The notes: generated from the sequence alone by a model not told the origin. A stretch of 64,000 nucleotides of DNA from Altererythrobacter sp. Root672 (GCF_001427865.1 NZ_LMHH01000001.1:744001-808000); one strand, 5' to 3'; counted from the stretch's first letter, positions 46,339 through 56,287 are shown. Made by a program: numbers and translations.

Positions 46339-47652
46339 ATGGGGCGCTTCACTTTCAGGCTGCCGGATATCGGCGAGGGCATTGCCGAGGCCGAGATCGT
46401 CGCCTGGCACGTCAAAGTCGGCGACCGTGTCGAAGAGGATGGGCGCCTGGCCGATCTGATGACCGACAAGGCGACCGTCGAGATGGAGAGCCCGCGCGCG
46501 GGTGTCGTGCTCGAAGTCGCGGGGGAAGTTGGCGATGTGATCGCGATTGGTTCGCCTCTGGTGGTGCTGGAGGTCGAAGGCGAGGTTGATGAGCGTCCTT
46601 CGACAGGCTCAGGACGGACGGAGGCAGTGGCTGTCGTTGCCCCACCACCGCCACCGCCACCGCCTTCGCCTACAGCATCTCCGTCGCCGCCTCCCGCTCC
46701 TCCCGAACCCGTTCGTGCTGAGCCTGTCGAAGGACCCGCACCAAGCCGGGCGCCTGTAAGCAAAGCAACCAAGGCAGCCGCCAAAGTCCTCGCCAGCCCG
46801 GCCGTTCGCGCTCGCGCCAAGGAACTCGGCATAGAACTCTCCGAGGTCCGCCCGGCCGAAGGCGAGCGGATCCGGCACGCCGATCTCGACGCCTTCATCG
46901 CCTATGGCGGCGCCAGCGGCTACGCACCGGCCGGGGTTGCCGGGCAGGACCAGGTAATCAAGATCGTCGGCCTGCGCCGCCGCATCGCCGAGAACATGGC
47001 CGCCTCGAAGCGCAACATCCCGCACTTCACTTACGTTGAGGAATGCGATGTCACAGCGCTCGAGAAGGTGCGCAGTGATCTGAACGACAATCGTGGCGCC
47101 AGGCCCAAGCTCACGCTGCTGCCGCTGCTGATCGTCGCAGTCTGCCGCGCGCTACCGAAGTTCCCGATGCTCAATGCCCGCTATGACGACGAGGCGGGCG
47201 TGGTTACCCGGCATGGCGCGGTGCACTTGGGCATGGCGACGATGACCGAGGCTGGCCTGATGGTCCCGATCATTCTTGACGCTCAGGCGCTGAACCTGTG
47301 GCAACTCGCCGGCGAGATCGTGCGCTTGTCCGAAGCGGCAAGGGACGGGAAGGCCAAGTCGGACGAGCTCTCGGGTTCGACCTTTACGCTGACCTCGCTC
47401 GGTCCGCTTGGGGGGATTGCTTCGACGCCGGTGATCAATCGACCCGAAGTGGCGATCCTCGCGCCGAACCGCATCGTCGAGCGGCCGATGTTCGTGGCCG
47501 ACGGGATGGGTGGCGAGCGCGTCGAGAAGCGCAAGCTGATGAACCTGTCGATCAGCTGCGATCACCGGGTGGTGGACGGCTACGACGCGGCGGCCTTCGT
47601 GCAGGAAGTGAAGCGCCTGATCGAAACGCCCGTGCTCCTGCTGGCTAACTAG
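46339..47652 (+). CDS. bkdB: Dihydrolipoamide acyltransferase E2 of branched-chain dehydrogenase
   Basis: A 437-residue E2. Residues 1-75 are a lipoyl domain with the lipoylated Lys in LMTDKATVEM. A Pro-rich linker (~85-140) contains two in-frame palindromic repeat segments (RPSTGSGRTE and EPVRAEPVEG). A peripheral subunit-binding domain follows (VRARAKELGIELSEVRP), then the catalytic domain with DHRVVDGYDAAAF. Start by AAGG-ATG and family N-terminus. It transfers acyl groups to CoA. Confidence 0.93.
   Translation: MGRFTFRLPDIGEGIAEAEIVAWHVKVGDRVEEDGRLADLMTDKATVEMESPRAGVVLEVAGEVGDVIAIGSPLVVLEVEGEVDERPSTGSGRTEAVAVVAPPPPPPPPSPTASPSPPPAPPEPVRAEPVEGPAPSRAPVSKATKAAAKVLASPAVRARAKELGIELSEVRPAEGERIRHADLDAFIAYGGASGYAPAGVAGQDQVIKIVGLRRRIAENMAASKRNIPHFTYVEECDVTALEKVRSDLNDNRGARPKLTLLPLLIVAVCRALPKFPMLNARYDDEAGVVTRHGAVHLGMATMTEAGLMVPIILDAQALNLWQLAGEIVRLSEAARDGKAKSDELSGSTFTLTSLGPLGGIASTPVINRPEVAILAPNRIVERPMFVADGMGGERVEKRKLMNLSISCDHRVVDGYDAAAFVQEVKRLIETPVLLLAN
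46595..46735 (+). repeat. Inverted pair of REP-like palindromic elements inside E2
   Basis: The 27-nt segment 46595-46621 (core TTCGACAGGCTCAGGAC) and its near-perfect reverse complement at 46709-46735 (core GTGCTGAGCCTGTCGAAG) are 87 nt apart; 25 of 27 positions match. I recognise this as the short dispersed repeat common in sphingomonad genomes. Both arms are translated in frame in the linker. Confidence 0.85.
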
Positions 47653-47658
47653 GCGGCG

Positions 47659-48048
47659 TTAGCGGACCACCGAACGGTAGCTAAGCCGGCCCCCGCTGCC
47701 TTCCAGGCGCCAGCGCAAGTGGGTGATCCCTGCCGGAATGTGCTGCGGATCGGCCAGTCGCTGCCATGAGCGGCCGCCATCGCTGGATATCTCGACATTT
47801 GGATGACTGGCGCTCTGCACCGTCAAGCCGGCGGGTACCGGGCTGACGACCGTGTACGATCCGTCCTGCGGCGCGTCCCAGCTGAGAATCGTCACCACGC
47901 GGTCTCCGCGCAGCAGTTGCGTGGCGGGCTCGACCTGCATCGCACCGCCGACCGAGCGTTCGCGGTAGACCGAGCGGTCGATCGCGATTCGTTGCGCGCT
48001 AAGAGGAGTTGCGGCGACCAGAGCCGCCATCGCTATCGCCCAACGCAT
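47659..48048 (-). CDS. Secreted hypothetical protein
   Basis: A 129-residue exported protein: signal peptide MRWAIAMAALVAATPLSAQ, mature part beta-rich with ISWDAPQDGSYTVVSPVP-like strands and SSDGGRSWQRL. No family recognised. The start at 48048 opens the signal peptide; longer reading rejected. Convergent with E2, 6 nt apart. Confidence 0.65.
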   Translation of the reverse strand: MRWAIAMAALVAATPLSAQRIAIDRSVYRERSVGGAMQVEPATQLLRGDRVVTILSWDAPQDGSYTVVSPVPAGLTVQSASHPNVEISSDGGRSWQRLADPQHIPAGITHLRWRLEGSGGRLSYRSVVR

Positions 48049-48240
48049 GGTGGTCCCCACTCTCCCACGCGGCAGTCGCCGCAACGGCGGGGAGTTGGTC
48101 CTCAAGTCGCAAAAATATGGTTAACGAGGACGCAATTTGTGCGGTCCGCGCCAAGCTCGCGATATGTTTGCGTCGGGCTGTTGACAGCCCCGAAGCGCTT
48201 CTCTAGTGGCGCGGCTCCCAAGCGGTGCAAGCCCAAATAC

Positions 48241-48317
<77 letters not shown>

Positions 48318-48353
48318 CTTGGGACTTTTCGGCAATGCGATTGAGTGGGCTTT

Positions 48354-48566
48354 TCAGCCCCAGCGGCCGGTTTCCATCCAGATCAGGAAGCGCCTCAACG
48401 GCAGCAGCCAGATGAGACCCAGCGTCAGGTAGACCGCGGCCTGCAGCAGCGTATGCATCTGCTCGATCCATTGCGAGGCCCAGACGACAGCCGCGGCATA
48501 GAGCGCCAGGCAGAATGTCAGGCCCAACACGCCGAGCGGGATTCGCAAGGTGGGCTTGTCACGCAT
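48354..48566 (-). CDS. DUF2842 small membrane protein
   Basis: A 70-residue protein with two hydrophobic segments (LGVLGLTFCLALYAAAVVW and VYLTLGLIWLLPL), ending in LRRFLIWMETGRW, the layout of DUF2842. The start at 48566 shares one base with the cyclo-ligase stop (TGATG), so translation is coupled. Function unknown. Confidence 0.75.
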   Translation of the reverse strand: MRDKPTLRIPLGVLGLTFCLALYAAAVVWASQWIEQMHTLLQAAVYLTLGLIWLLPLRRFLIWMETGRWG

Positions 48567-49150
48567 CAGAACGGCCCCAAGACCCGCGTGGGGGTGACGA
48601 TCGCGCTCAACCGCATGTCGTGCAGTTCGATCGGCAACTCCGGCAACTCCTGCACGTCCCACGCCATGCCGATGGCGATGGTCTGGGGGTGGGCAGCAAG
48701 GTAGCGGTCGTAATAGCCCCCACCTTGGCCCAGGCGGTCGCCCTCGGCGGTGAAGCCGACCAGCGGCATGAACAGCACTTCGGGCACGACCACTGGCGCA
48801 TCCAGGCCTGGCTGGCGCAGGCCCCAGACGCCGCTTTCGAGGTCGTTTTCCTCGTAGGGATCGGTGTGCAGGCGAAATTCCATCGGTTTGTCGAGGGTGG
48901 TCACCCGCGGCAGCGCGATTCGATTGCCGCGCTCGAAGAAGAACCGGATGTAGCCGCGCGAGGGCGCTTCGCCGATGTCCGAGCGATAGAGCCCGATCGT
49001 CGCACCCTCCGGCACGAACTCAAGCACTTGTCCCGGTGGGCGGTTGAACACCAGTGCGCTGACCTCAGGTGGGAGGGCTTCCGCGTGTTCACGGCGCTTG
49101 CGGCGGAGCTCGGTCCGCAGCTGCTTCTTCAGATCGATGACGTCGGACAT
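48566..49150 (-). CDS. ygfA: 5-formyltetrahydrofolate cyclo-ligase
   Basis: A 194-residue enzyme that converts 5-formyl-THF to methenyl-THF with ATP. The N-terminal LRRKRREHAEAL and the C-terminal loop GQGGGYYDRYLA near residue 135 are characteristic. It lies downstream of the 6S RNA locus, as ygfA does in many proteobacteria. Confidence 0.92.
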   Translation of the reverse strand: MSDVIDLKKQLRTELRRKRREHAEALPPEVSALVFNRPPGQVLEFVPEGATIGLYRSDIGEAPSRGYIRFFFERGNRIALPRVTTLDKPMEFRLHTDPYEENDLESGVWGLRQPGLDAPVVVPEVLFMPLVGFTAEGDRLGQGGGYYDRYLAAHPQTIAIGMAWDVQELPELPIELHDMRLSAIVTPTRVLGPF

Positions 49151-49155
49151 GGGCC

Positions 49156-49184
49156 CGACTCTGCCGTTCGTTCATGGCAGAGTC
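49156..49184 (-). promoter_or_regulatory. Strong hairpin in the ygfA leader
   Basis: GACTCTGCC and GGCAGAGTC form a perfect 9-bp stem with a loop of about 10 nt, ending ~5 nt before the cyclo-ligase start codon on the minus strand. There is no T-run, so it is not a classic terminator. It could mark 6S RNA 3' processing, attenuate, or mask the ribosome site. Confidence 0.5.
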
Positions 49185-49234
49185 GAGAAACGAAGAGTTT
49201 GCCCGAGAGAAGCGGGCGGGCGGGGGAAGTGACG

Positions 49235-49400
49235 GAACCACCATGGGTCGTTGCCGAGAAATCCTCTGACGCCTCAACGTCAGGTGGGCGCCATGTGCAC
49301 CGAACCCCGGGACGAACCCGTGATCCGGGCAGGGACAGCTCCCATGGATTGCTTATAGCCTCAGGGATTTTCAATAACGGCTCGTGCCGGGCAGTCCCGC
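49235..49400 (-). ncRNA. ssrS: 6S RNA (ssrS), approximate ends
   Basis: The segment lies between zapA and ygfA, the standard ssrS position. On the minus strand it contains ATCCCTGAGGCTATAAG, like the conserved 5' bulge of E. coli 6S, a GC-rich central part and the hairpin CTGACG-loop-CGTCAG after CACC, as in the 3' half. Ends are estimated from these landmarks. Not run through a covariance model. Confidence 0.6.
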
Positions 49401-49410
49401 CGATCCCTAC

Positions 49411-49728
49411 TTAGGCGTTCGGCGTGGCGTTCTCAAGGCGTTCCGCAAGTCCTTCGAGTTTTTCGGCCAGAGTTTCCAACGCCTCGGCAGTTTGCGCGTC
49501 ATTCGCCGGCGCTGCAGCGGGCGCACCCGGCTGCAATTCGTGCAGTTCATCCGCCAGCAGCAAGGCCGCGAACAAAAGCGTGCGGGACTCGGCCTGCCCG
49601 GCGAGGTTGGGAATGTCCTTGAGCTTGCTGTCGATCGAACGGGCGAGCCGGCTGATGTGCCCTTCCTGGCCCGGATCGCACGCGACGGTGTAGCTACGTC
49701 CGGCGATGGAGACAGTGACGTTGCTCAT
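49411..49728 (-). CDS. zapA: Cell division protein ZapA
   Basis: A 105-residue ZapA, which binds and bundles FtsZ. The N-terminal domain MSNVTVSIAGRSYTVACD and GHISRLARSIDSKL is diagnostic; RTLLFAALLLADEL and a C-terminal coiled coil (LETLAEKLEGLAERL) follow. Its start overlaps the upstream small coiled-coil gene (ATGA). Confidence 0.92.
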   Translation of the reverse strand: MSNVTVSIAGRSYTVACDPGQEGHISRLARSIDSKLKDIPNLAGQAESRTLLFAALLLADELHELQPGAPAAAPANDAQTAEALETLAEKLEGLAERLENATPNA

Positions 49729-49919
49729 GTCTCCAGCGTCCCGATCAGGCGATCGAGTTCAGCCAGCGCACCATTGGCTTCGCTACGGAGCGCGTCATAC
49801 TTTCTCTGAAGGTCCGGATCGCCGCCGCTTCCGCCCGCCGAACTTCGCACCGCGGCCTCTATCCGAATTGCCGCGGCGTCGATTCGGGCCAGTGCTTGCG
49901 CAATGCGATCTCCCGCCAT
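49725..49919 (-). CDS. Small coiled-coil protein upstream of zapA
   Basis: A 64-residue protein, mostly helical (IAQALARIDAAAIRIEAAV, then LRSEANGALAELDRLIGTL) with a Gly/Ser hinge. The start at 49919 opens a clean reading; upstream in-frame sequence looks non-coding. Such genes often precede zapA in alphaproteobacteria, suggesting a divisome accessory, but I cannot name a family. Confidence 0.65.
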   Translation of the reverse strand: MAGDRIAQALARIDAAAIRIEAAVRSSAGGSGGDPDLQRKYDALRSEANGALAELDRLIGTLET

Positions 49920-50116
49920 GCTTGCCGATTTAGTGGAAAGTCCCTTTAGGGGCAAAGCGTTGCCCGCAAGACCTGTGAATAAACCTAGGCAGCGCCACAC
50001 AGGTCGGGCGGGAGGGGCCGCGCTTGACCGGGGGCGGGGCGTATCCCAATGAGCGCGGCAATCGAGTCGGGGGTCGAATCGGACCCTTGGTTCCCACGTT
50101 TGTCCGGAGCACCTGA

Positions 50117-52099
50117 ATGAGCCTTGATTCCGCCCGTCTCGCGCCGATGGCGAACGCCATCCGTGCTCTTTCGATGGACGCGGTCCAGGCGGCCAACATC
50201 GGTCACCCGGGCATGCCTATGGGTATGGCCGACGTCGCCACCGTGCTGTGGTCGGAGTTTCTCAGTTTCGATCCGGCCGATCCGCACTGGCCGGATCGTG
50301 ACCGTTTCGTGCTTTCGGCCGGACACGGCTCGATGCTGATCTACGCGCTGCTTCACCTCACCGGGTACGAGCGGCCGACGATGGACGACATCCGCAACTT
50401 CCGTCAGCTCGGCAGCCCTTGCGCCGGCCACCCGGAAAACTTCCTCATCGACGGCGTCGAAGCGACCACTGGTCCGCTGGGCCAGGGCCTGGCCATGGGT
50501 GTCGGCATGGCTATTGCCGAACGTCACCTCAACGCGAAGTTCGGCAACGAGCTGGTCGACCACTATACCTGGGTGATCGCCGGTGACGGTTGCCTGATGG
50601 AAGGCATCAACCACGAGGCGATCGGCCTTGCCGGGCACCTGGGCCTTGGCCACCTGATCGTGCTGTGGGACGACAACGACGTCACCATCGACGGTCACAC
50701 CGACCTTTCGACCAGCGAAGACATTCCCGCCCGTTATCGCGCCACCGGCTGGCACACCGTCGCCTGCGACGGTCACGATCCGGCCGATATTCGCCGCGCC
50801 CTGGCCGAAGCCAAGGCCGATCCGCGTCCGTCGCTGGTCGCCTGCAAGACGGTGATCGGCAAGGGTGCCCCCAACAAGCAGGGCACATCGGCTGTCCACG
50901 GCAACCCACTGGGCGCCGACGAGATCGCCGCGGCGCGCGTCTACCTCGGTTGGGATGCTCCGGCGTTCGAGATTCCGGCCGACATCATGGCCGACTGGCG
51001 CTCGCTTGGTGCCAAGGGCGCCGAAGCCAACCGCGCCTGGCAGGGCCGCCTCGGCAGCAGCGCAAGCAAGGGCGAATTCGAAGCCCAGTTCAGCGAAGTC
51101 GCAAGCCTCGCCGGACCGATCCTCGAACCGCACATTGCCGCGCTCGCCAAGGATCCGCCCAAGGTCGCCTCGCGCAAGGCTTCGGAGATGGCGCTTGAGC
51201 CGTTGACCCAGCAGCTGCCGCAGCTGATCGGCGGCTCGGCTGACCTCACCGGTTCGAACAACACCAAAACTTCGGCAACCAAGCCGTTCTCAAAGAACGA
51301 TTATTCGGGCCGCTACCTCTATTACGGCATTCGCGAATTCGGCATGGCCGCGGCGATGAACGGCATGGCGCTGCACGGCGGCGTGGTGCCTTACGGCGGT
51401 ACCTTCCTGGTGTTCTCCGACTATTGCCGCAACGCGATCCGCCTCTCGGCACTCCAGCAGGTGCGCGTGGTCTATGTCCTGACCCACGATTCGATCGGCC
51501 TCGGCGAAGACGGCCCGACCCACCAGCCGGTCGAGCATGTGATGAGCCTGCGCCTGATCCCGAACCTCAACGTGTTCCGCCCGGCGGACGCGATCGAGAC
51601 GGCCGAGTGCTGGGCCCTGGCGCTCGGTACGCCCAAGACGCCGTCGGTGCTCTCGCTGACCCGCCAGAACCTGCCCCCGGTACGCGACGACGCTGGCGCC
51701 GAGAACCGCTCTGCGCGCGGCGCCTACCGCCTTCGGGCCGCAACGGCCGAGCGCAAGGTCGTACTCGTTGCCACCGGCTCTGAAGTTCACGTCGCTGTGG
51801 CCTGTGCCGAGCAGCTCGAAAGCGAAGGCATCGGTGCGGACGTGGTCTCGATGCCATGCATGGAACTGTTCCAGGCGCAGGACGAAGCCTATCGCCGCGA
51901 CGTGTTGCCCGCCGACGTCCTCAAGGTTTCGGTCGAAGCCGGCGTGACGCTGGGCTGGGAACGCTTCATCGGTAATGACGGCCTTGCGATCGGGCTCGAC
52001 CGCTTCGGCGCCTCGGCCCCGGCTGAAGTGCTGTTCCGCCATTTCGGCTTCTCGGCAGAAGCCATCGTCCCTAAAATCAAAGCGAAGTTAACAGCTTAA
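50117..52099 (+). CDS. tkt: Transketolase
   Basis: A 660-residue TPP enzyme exchanging two-carbon units between ketoses and aldoses (pentose phosphate pathway). Markers: [13 protein letters not shown] near residue 33, [17 protein letters not shown]-binding [30 protein letters not shown] and [18 protein letters not shown]. Full family length. First gene of the tkt-gap-MOSC-pgk run. Confidence 0.97.
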   Translation: MSLDSARLAPMANAIRALSMDAVQAANIGHPGMPMGMADVATVLWSEFLSFDPADPHWPDRDRFVLSAGHGSMLIYALLHLTGYERPTMDDIRNFRQLGSPCAGHPENFLIDGVEATTGPLGQGLAMGVGMAIAERHLNAKFGNELVDHYTWVIAGDGCLMEGINHEAIGLAGHLGLGHLIVLWDDNDVTIDGHTDLSTSEDIPARYRATGWHTVACDGHDPADIRRALAEAKADPRPSLVACKTVIGKGAPNKQGTSAVHGNPLGADEIAAARVYLGWDAPAFEIPADIMADWRSLGAKGAEANRAWQGRLGSSASKGEFEAQFSEVASLAGPILEPHIAALAKDPPKVASRKASEMALEPLTQQLPQLIGGSADLTGSNNTKTSATKPFSKNDYSGRYLYYGIREFGMAAAMNGMALHGGVVPYGGTFLVFSDYCRNAIRLSALQQVRVVYVLTHDSIGLGEDGPTHQPVEHVMSLRLIPNLNVFRPADAIETAECWALALGTPKTPSVLSLTRQNLPPVRDDAGAENRSARGAYRLRAATAERKVVLVATGSEVHVAVACAEQLESEGIGADVVSMPCMELFQAQDEAYRRDVLPADVLKVSVEAGVTLGWERFIGNDGLAIGLDRFGASAPAEVLFRHFGFSAEAIVPKIKAKLTA

Positions 52100-52113
52100 C
52101 AGGAGTATTTGGC

Positions 52114-53121
52114 ATGGCGACTAAGGTTGCGATCAACGGTTTCGGGCGCATTGGACGGCTGGTTGCCCGCGCCATTCTCGAGCGCACCGACCACGATCTC
52201 GACCTGGTCGCGATCAACGACCTGGCCGACGCCAAGGCCAATGCCCTCCTGTTTGCGCACGATTCCACTCATGGCCGCTTTCCCGGCACGGTGACATCGG
52301 ACGGTGACAGCATCACCGTGAACGGCAAGCGCATCGCGGTCACCAAGGAACGCGACCCGGGCAAGCTGCCGCACAAGGAAATGGGCGTTGAGCTGGTGCT
52401 CGAATGCACCGGCTTCTTCCAGTCCGACGAAGCGAGCCGTCCGCATCTGGCCGCTGGTGCCAAGCGCGTGCTGATCTCGGCCCCGGCGACGGGTGTGTCC
52501 AAGACCATCGTGTACGGCGTCAACCAGGACACCCTGACCGCTGACGACGTGATCGTCTCGAACGCCAGCTGCACCACCAACTGCCTGGCGCCGGTCGCCA
52601 AGGTGCTCAACGACTTGGTCGGTATCGAACGCGGCTTCATGACCACGGTCCACAGCTACACCAACGACCAGCGCATGCTCGACCAGATCCACTCGGACTT
52701 GCGCCGCGCGCGGGCCGGGGCGGTGAACATGATCCCGACCACCACCGGCGCTGCTCGTGCAGTTGGCCTGGTGCTGCCGGAGCTCAAGGGCAAGCTCGAC
52801 GGGTCTTCGGTCCGCGTGCCGACGCCCAACGTCAGCCTGATCGACCTCGTGTTCACGCCGGGTCGCGATACCACGGTGGAAGAGATCAACGCCGCGCTCA
52901 AGGCGGCGGCCGAGGGTCCGATGAAGGGCGTGCTCGACTATACCGACCTGCCGCTCGTCAGCAGCGACTTCAACCACCAGCCGGCCAGCTCGACGGTCGA
53001 CAGCCTTGAGACCGCGGTTCTCGAGGGCAAACTCGCTCGCGTTGTTTCGTGGTACGACAACGAATGGGGCTTCTCGAACCGGATGATCGACACCGCTGGG
53101 GTGATGATCAAGTTCCTGTGA
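52114..53121 (+). CDS. gap: Glyceraldehyde-3-phosphate dehydrogenase, type I
   Basis: A 335-residue NAD-dependent [22 protein letters not shown] at the start, catalytic Cys in [20 protein letters not shown], and [13 protein letters not shown]. It lies 14 nt after tkt with an AGGAG ribosome site, so the two are cotranscribed. Confidence 0.97.
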   Translation: MATKVAINGFGRIGRLVARAILERTDHDLDLVAINDLADAKANALLFAHDSTHGRFPGTVTSDGDSITVNGKRIAVTKERDPGKLPHKEMGVELVLECTGFFQSDEASRPHLAAGAKRVLISAPATGVSKTIVYGVNQDTLTADDVIVSNASCTTNCLAPVAKVLNDLVGIERGFMTTVHSYTNDQRMLDQIHSDLRRARAGAVNMIPTTTGAARAVGLVLPELKGKLDGSSVRVPTPNVSLIDLVFTPGRDTTVEEINAALKAAAEGPMKGVLDYTDLPLVSSDFNHQPASSTVDSLETAVLEGKLARVVSWYDNEWGFSNRMIDTAGVMIKFL

Positions 53122-53129
53122 TCCCGATC

Positions 53130-53159
53130 TCGTCATCCCCGCATAGCCAGGGATGACGA
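53130..53159. repeat. REP-like palindrome after gap
   Basis: TCGTCATCCC at 53130-53139 and GGGATGACGA at 53150-53159 form a perfect 10-bp stem with a 10-nt loop. This resembles the widespread CGTCATCCC palindromes of alphaproteobacteria. It may also limit transcription from gap into the MOSC gene; no T-run follows. Confidence 0.75.
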
Positions 53160-53180
53160 ATACGGCTGAGGTGGCGTGCG

Positions 53181-53642
53181 ATGACGACGGGTAAACTCGC
53201 AGGAATCGCGCGCCACGCGCAGCCCAAGGGGCCGATGGAAACGCTCGGCTCGGTTTCGGTGACCATATCTGAGGGCTTGCAAGGGGACAGCCGGAGTGCG
53301 CGCGCAACCTTGAAGCCTGGACGTGAGCGTCAGGTCTCGTTGATCGAAACGGCTTGCTGGCGATCGGCGTTGGCCGAAGCGGCTGCCTCGGTCGATTGGT
53401 GGCAGTCCCGCCGCAATCTGCTCGTCGATGGCCTGCGCATTCCGCGAGAGCTCGGCGCCAGGGTGCAAATCGGCCAATCGCTAGTGCTCGAAGTGACGGC
53501 CGAATGCGATCCGTGTCTCCGGATGGACGCGCTTCATGAAGGTCTGAAAGCGGCGATGATGCCGGATTGGCGCGGTGGTTTCCTGGCCCGCGTTATCGAA
53601 GATGGTGAGGTCGCGGTCGGCGACGAGGTAAGGATTTTCTGA
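53181..53642 (+). CDS. MOSC domain protein
   Basis: A 153-residue single MOSC (molybdenum cofactor sulfurase C-terminal) domain with the conserved Cys in AECDPCLRM near residue 110 and [11 protein letters not shown] at the end. MOSC proteins bind molybdenum cofactor or transfer sulfur. The start is an ATG; a preceding REP palindrome separates it from gap. Its stop shares a base with the pgk start (TGATG). Confidence 0.85.
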   Translation: MTTGKLAGIARHAQPKGPMETLGSVSVTISEGLQGDSRSARATLKPGRERQVSLIETACWRSALAEAAASVDWWQSRRNLLVDGLRIPRELGARVQIGQSLVLEVTAECDPCLRMDALHEGLKAAMMPDWRGGFLARVIEDGEVAVGDEVRIF

Positions 53643-54844
53643 TGGCTACATTCCGCACGCTCGACGATCTCGGCGACGTCAACGGCAAGGTCGCGCTCGT
53701 TCGCGTCGATCTTAACCTGCCGATGAGCGATGGACGCGCCACTGATCTTACGCGGGCTCGTGCCGTGGCCCCGACAATCCTTGAACTCGCTGACGCCGGT
53801 GCGAAAGTGCTGCTGCTCGCCCATTTCGGACGGCCGAAGGGCGAACGCCATTCGACCCTGTCGACCAGCCTGATCCAGGGCGCCCTTGGAGGGGTGCTGG
53901 GGCGTGAGATCATGTTCATCCCGGAAGTGGCCGGGCCAGTCGTGGCGCAATCGGTCGGCATCCTGCGGCCGGGCGACATCGGCCTGCTCGAGAACACCCG
54001 CTTCTGGCCGGGTGAAGAGAAGAACGATCGCGAGTTCGCGCAGGCCATTGCCGACAACGGCGATTTCTACGTCAACGACGCCTTCTCCGCCTCGCACCGC
54101 GCTCACGCTACGACAGAGGGCCTGGCGCATCTGCTGCCGGCCTACGCGGGCCGCGCGATGCAGGCAGAGCTCGAAGCGCTCGGGAAGGCGCTGGGCAGCC
54201 CTGAGAAGCCCGTGGCGGCGGTTGTCGGTGGGGCCAAGGTCTCGACCAAGCTCGCCGTGCTGGAACACCTCGTCAGCCGCGTCGATCACCTGATCATCGG
54301 TGGCGGCATGGCCAACACCTTCCTGGCAGCGCGCGGGATCGATGTGGGCAAGAGCCTGTGCGAACATGACCTCGCCGCCAAGGCTGAGGCGATCCTCGAG
54401 GCGGCCGATGCGGCCGGCTGCACGGTGCATCTGCCCTATGACGTCGTGGTGGCGAAGGAGTTTGCCGCCAATCCGCCGAGCTTGCGCATCTGCAATGTCC
54501 ATGAGGTCGCGCCGGACGAGATGATCCTCGATGTCGGGCCGCAGGCTGTCGAAGCTTTGGGCGATGCGTTGAAGACCTGCCGCACCCTGGTGTGGAACGG
54601 ACCGCTCGGTGCGTTCGAGACGCCGCCGTTCGACGCTGCGACCGTGTCGCTGGCGAAGACCGCTGCGGCGCTTACGCGGGAGGGGTCGCTGATCTCGGTC
54701 GCCGGCGGTGGGGACACCGTGGCGGCACTCAATCACGCCGGCGTGGCGGAGCAGTTCACCTATGTCTCCACGGCAGGCGGGGCCTTCCTCGAATGGATGG
54801 AAGGTCGCGACCTGCCAGGCGTGGCGGCGCTCGAGAGGGCTTAG
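53642..54844 (+). CDS. pgk: Phosphoglycerate kinase
   Basis: A 400-residue [15 protein letters not shown] near the start, [52 protein letters not shown] and the C-terminal [11 protein letters not shown]. It makes ATP from 1,3-bisphosphoglycerate. One-base overlap with the MOSC stop. It converges with the lipoprotein gene by a 4-bp overlap. Confidence 0.97.
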   Translation: MATFRTLDDLGDVNGKVALVRVDLNLPMSDGRATDLTRARAVAPTILELADAGAKVLLLAHFGRPKGERHSTLSTSLIQGALGGVLGREIMFIPEVAGPVVAQSVGILRPGDIGLLENTRFWPGEEKNDREFAQAIADNGDFYVNDAFSASHRAHATTEGLAHLLPAYAGRAMQAELEALGKALGSPEKPVAAVVGGAKVSTKLAVLEHLVSRVDHLIIGGGMANTFLAARGIDVGKSLCEHDLAAKAEAILEAADAAGCTVHLPYDVVVAKEFAANPPSLRICNVHEVAPDEMILDVGPQAVEALGDALKTCRTLVWNGPLGAFETPPFDAATVSLAKTAAALTREGSLISVAGGGDTVAALNHAGVAEQFTYVSTAGGAFLEWMEGRDLPGVAALERA

Positions 54845-55230
54845 AGCCCTCCGGCGAACCTGAAGCCGAAGCGATAGGGCTTTTGCGGCCCGGCCTGTTC
54901 GCCCGCCATAAGGTCGGGCTGCACTTCGACCAGCGAGAGCTGCCCGTCGGCCACCTGGACCGGCTTGTCGGTCGATAGCTCGTGCGTTTCGCTGCGTGAA
55001 CCGAGGTCGACCCTGACCGATAGCCGCGTCCTTCCCGCCCAGATGCAACGCGCGTTCATCGGGCAGCGGCTGTCTTCCAGCACCGCGAGCGGGGTGACGT
55101 AGGGCCCGTCGACATAGACCCGTTCGTTGAGCCCGGCGCGAGCGATGCCGTCCTGCGGATCGGCGGGGGCGGACGCGGTGGCGCACGCCGTCAGGGCAAG
55201 GGGGGCGGCGAGGGTAAGTACAAGCTTCAT
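54841..55230 (-). CDS. Small lipoprotein, copy 1 beside aldolase
   Basis: A 129-residue secreted protein with a lipobox-like LTACATAS after [10 protein letters not shown]. The mature part has [19 protein letters not shown], a two-Cys motif, and ends in PYRFGFRF. It is paralogous to 56265-56660. Function unknown. Confidence 0.75.
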   Translation of the reverse strand: MKLVLTLAAPLALTACATASAPADPQDGIARAGLNERVYVDGPYVTPLAVLEDSRCPMNARCIWAGRTRLSVRVDLGSRSETHELSTDKPVQVADGQLSLVEVQPDLMAGEQAGPQKPYRFGFRFAGGL

Positions 55231-55369
55231 CGGTCAATTTTCCTCCGCCGCAACTGAACCGCTCCGGAACCGTCTGTAAGGCTTGCCCTTCCTACAGCGC
55301 GGCAACTGTGTCAGCTTCCCTGCAGTCATGCCGAACGCCTGAGTACGTCACTAGCTCCGGGGGCCCGCT

Positions 55370-56287
55370 ATGAACCGAGAGGAAATGTCCGCCAGGATCG
55401 CCGCAGGGCATGGCTTCATCGCCGCGCTCGACCAGTCCGGCGGTTCGACGCCCAAGGCGTTGCGGGCCTACGGAATCGCCGACAGCGAGTGGAACGGCGA
55501 CGACGAAATGTTCGCCTTAATCCACGAGATGCGCAGCCGGATAATTCGCTCCCCGGCCTTTTCAGGGTCCAAAGTCGTCGGAGCGATCCTGTTCGAGAAG
55601 ACCATGAACGGTTCCGTTGATGGCACGCCGGTACCCGCGGCTCTCATCGCCAAGGGCGTGGTGCCGTTCCTCAAGATCGACAGGGGTCTGGAGGACGAGG
55701 TCGACGGAGCTCAACTCATGAAACCCATCCCCGAGCTGGGCGACCTGCTCGAGCGGGCAAAGGCCTTGGGTGTGTTCGGAACCAAGGAGCGGTCGGTGAT
55801 CAACTCGGCGAATGTGTCGGGCATCGCTGGTGTGGTGCGGCAACAGTTCGAGTTGGCAGCGCAAGTGCTCAGTCACGGCATGATGCCGATTCTCGAACCG
55901 GAATACTCGATCAAAGCTGCGGATCGCGCTGAGGGAGAAGCGATCCTTCGCGAGGAAATCCTGCATGGCCTGGATGCGCTTCCGGCCGGGGAGCAAGTCA
56001 TGCTCAAGCTGTCGCTGCCGGTGACGGCCAATTTCTACCGAGCGCTCGTCGAGCATCCCAAAGTGCTGAAAGTCGTCGCCTTGTCGGGAGGCTATTCCCG
56101 CGATGAGGCCTGCGCAGCGCTCGAAAGGAACGACGGCATGATCGCAAGCTTCAGCCGCGCGCTGCTGGACGGATTGCGCGCATCTATGAGCGAGACTGAG
56201 TTCGACGCCGAGTTGGGCGAGGCGATCGACGCAATCGATCGGGCCAGCACCATGAAAACCGCGCCTAGTGCGTCCTCGGCACCGTGA
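55370..56287 (+). CDS. fba: Fructose-bisphosphate aldolase, class I
   Basis: A 305-residue Schiff-base aldolase: FIAALDQSGGSTPKAL, ILFEKTMNGSVDG, GVVPFLKIDRGLED with the class I lysines, and VALSGGYSRDEAC. Class I rather than metal-dependent class II. Its 3' end overlaps the convergent lipoprotein gene by 23 nt. Confidence 0.93.
   Translation: MNREEMSARIAAGHGFIAALDQSGGSTPKALRAYGIADSEWNGDDEMFALIHEMRSRIIRSPAFSGSKVVGAILFEKTMNGSVDGTPVPAALIAKGVVPFLKIDRGLEDEVDGAQLMKPIPELGDLLERAKALGVFGTKERSVINSANVSGIAGVVRQQFELAAQVLSHGMMPILEPEYSIKAADRAEGEAILREEILHGLDALPAGEQVMLKLSLPVTANFYRALVEHPKVLKVVALSGGYSRDEACAALERNDGMIASFSRALLDGLRASMSETEFDAELGEAIDAIDRASTMKTAPSASSAP

Noticed and set aside
46640-46700. CCACCGCCACCG-rich run as a possible CRISPR or microsatellite
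   Set aside because: It simply encodes the poly-Pro linker of E2; no spaced repeats.
52096-53307. 403-codon open frame opposite gap
   Set aside because: Shadow frame; part of it is just translation of the CGTCATCCC palindrome.
53534-55237. 567-codon open frame opposite pgk
   Set aside because: Antisense to pgk and the lipoprotein; no recognisable domains.
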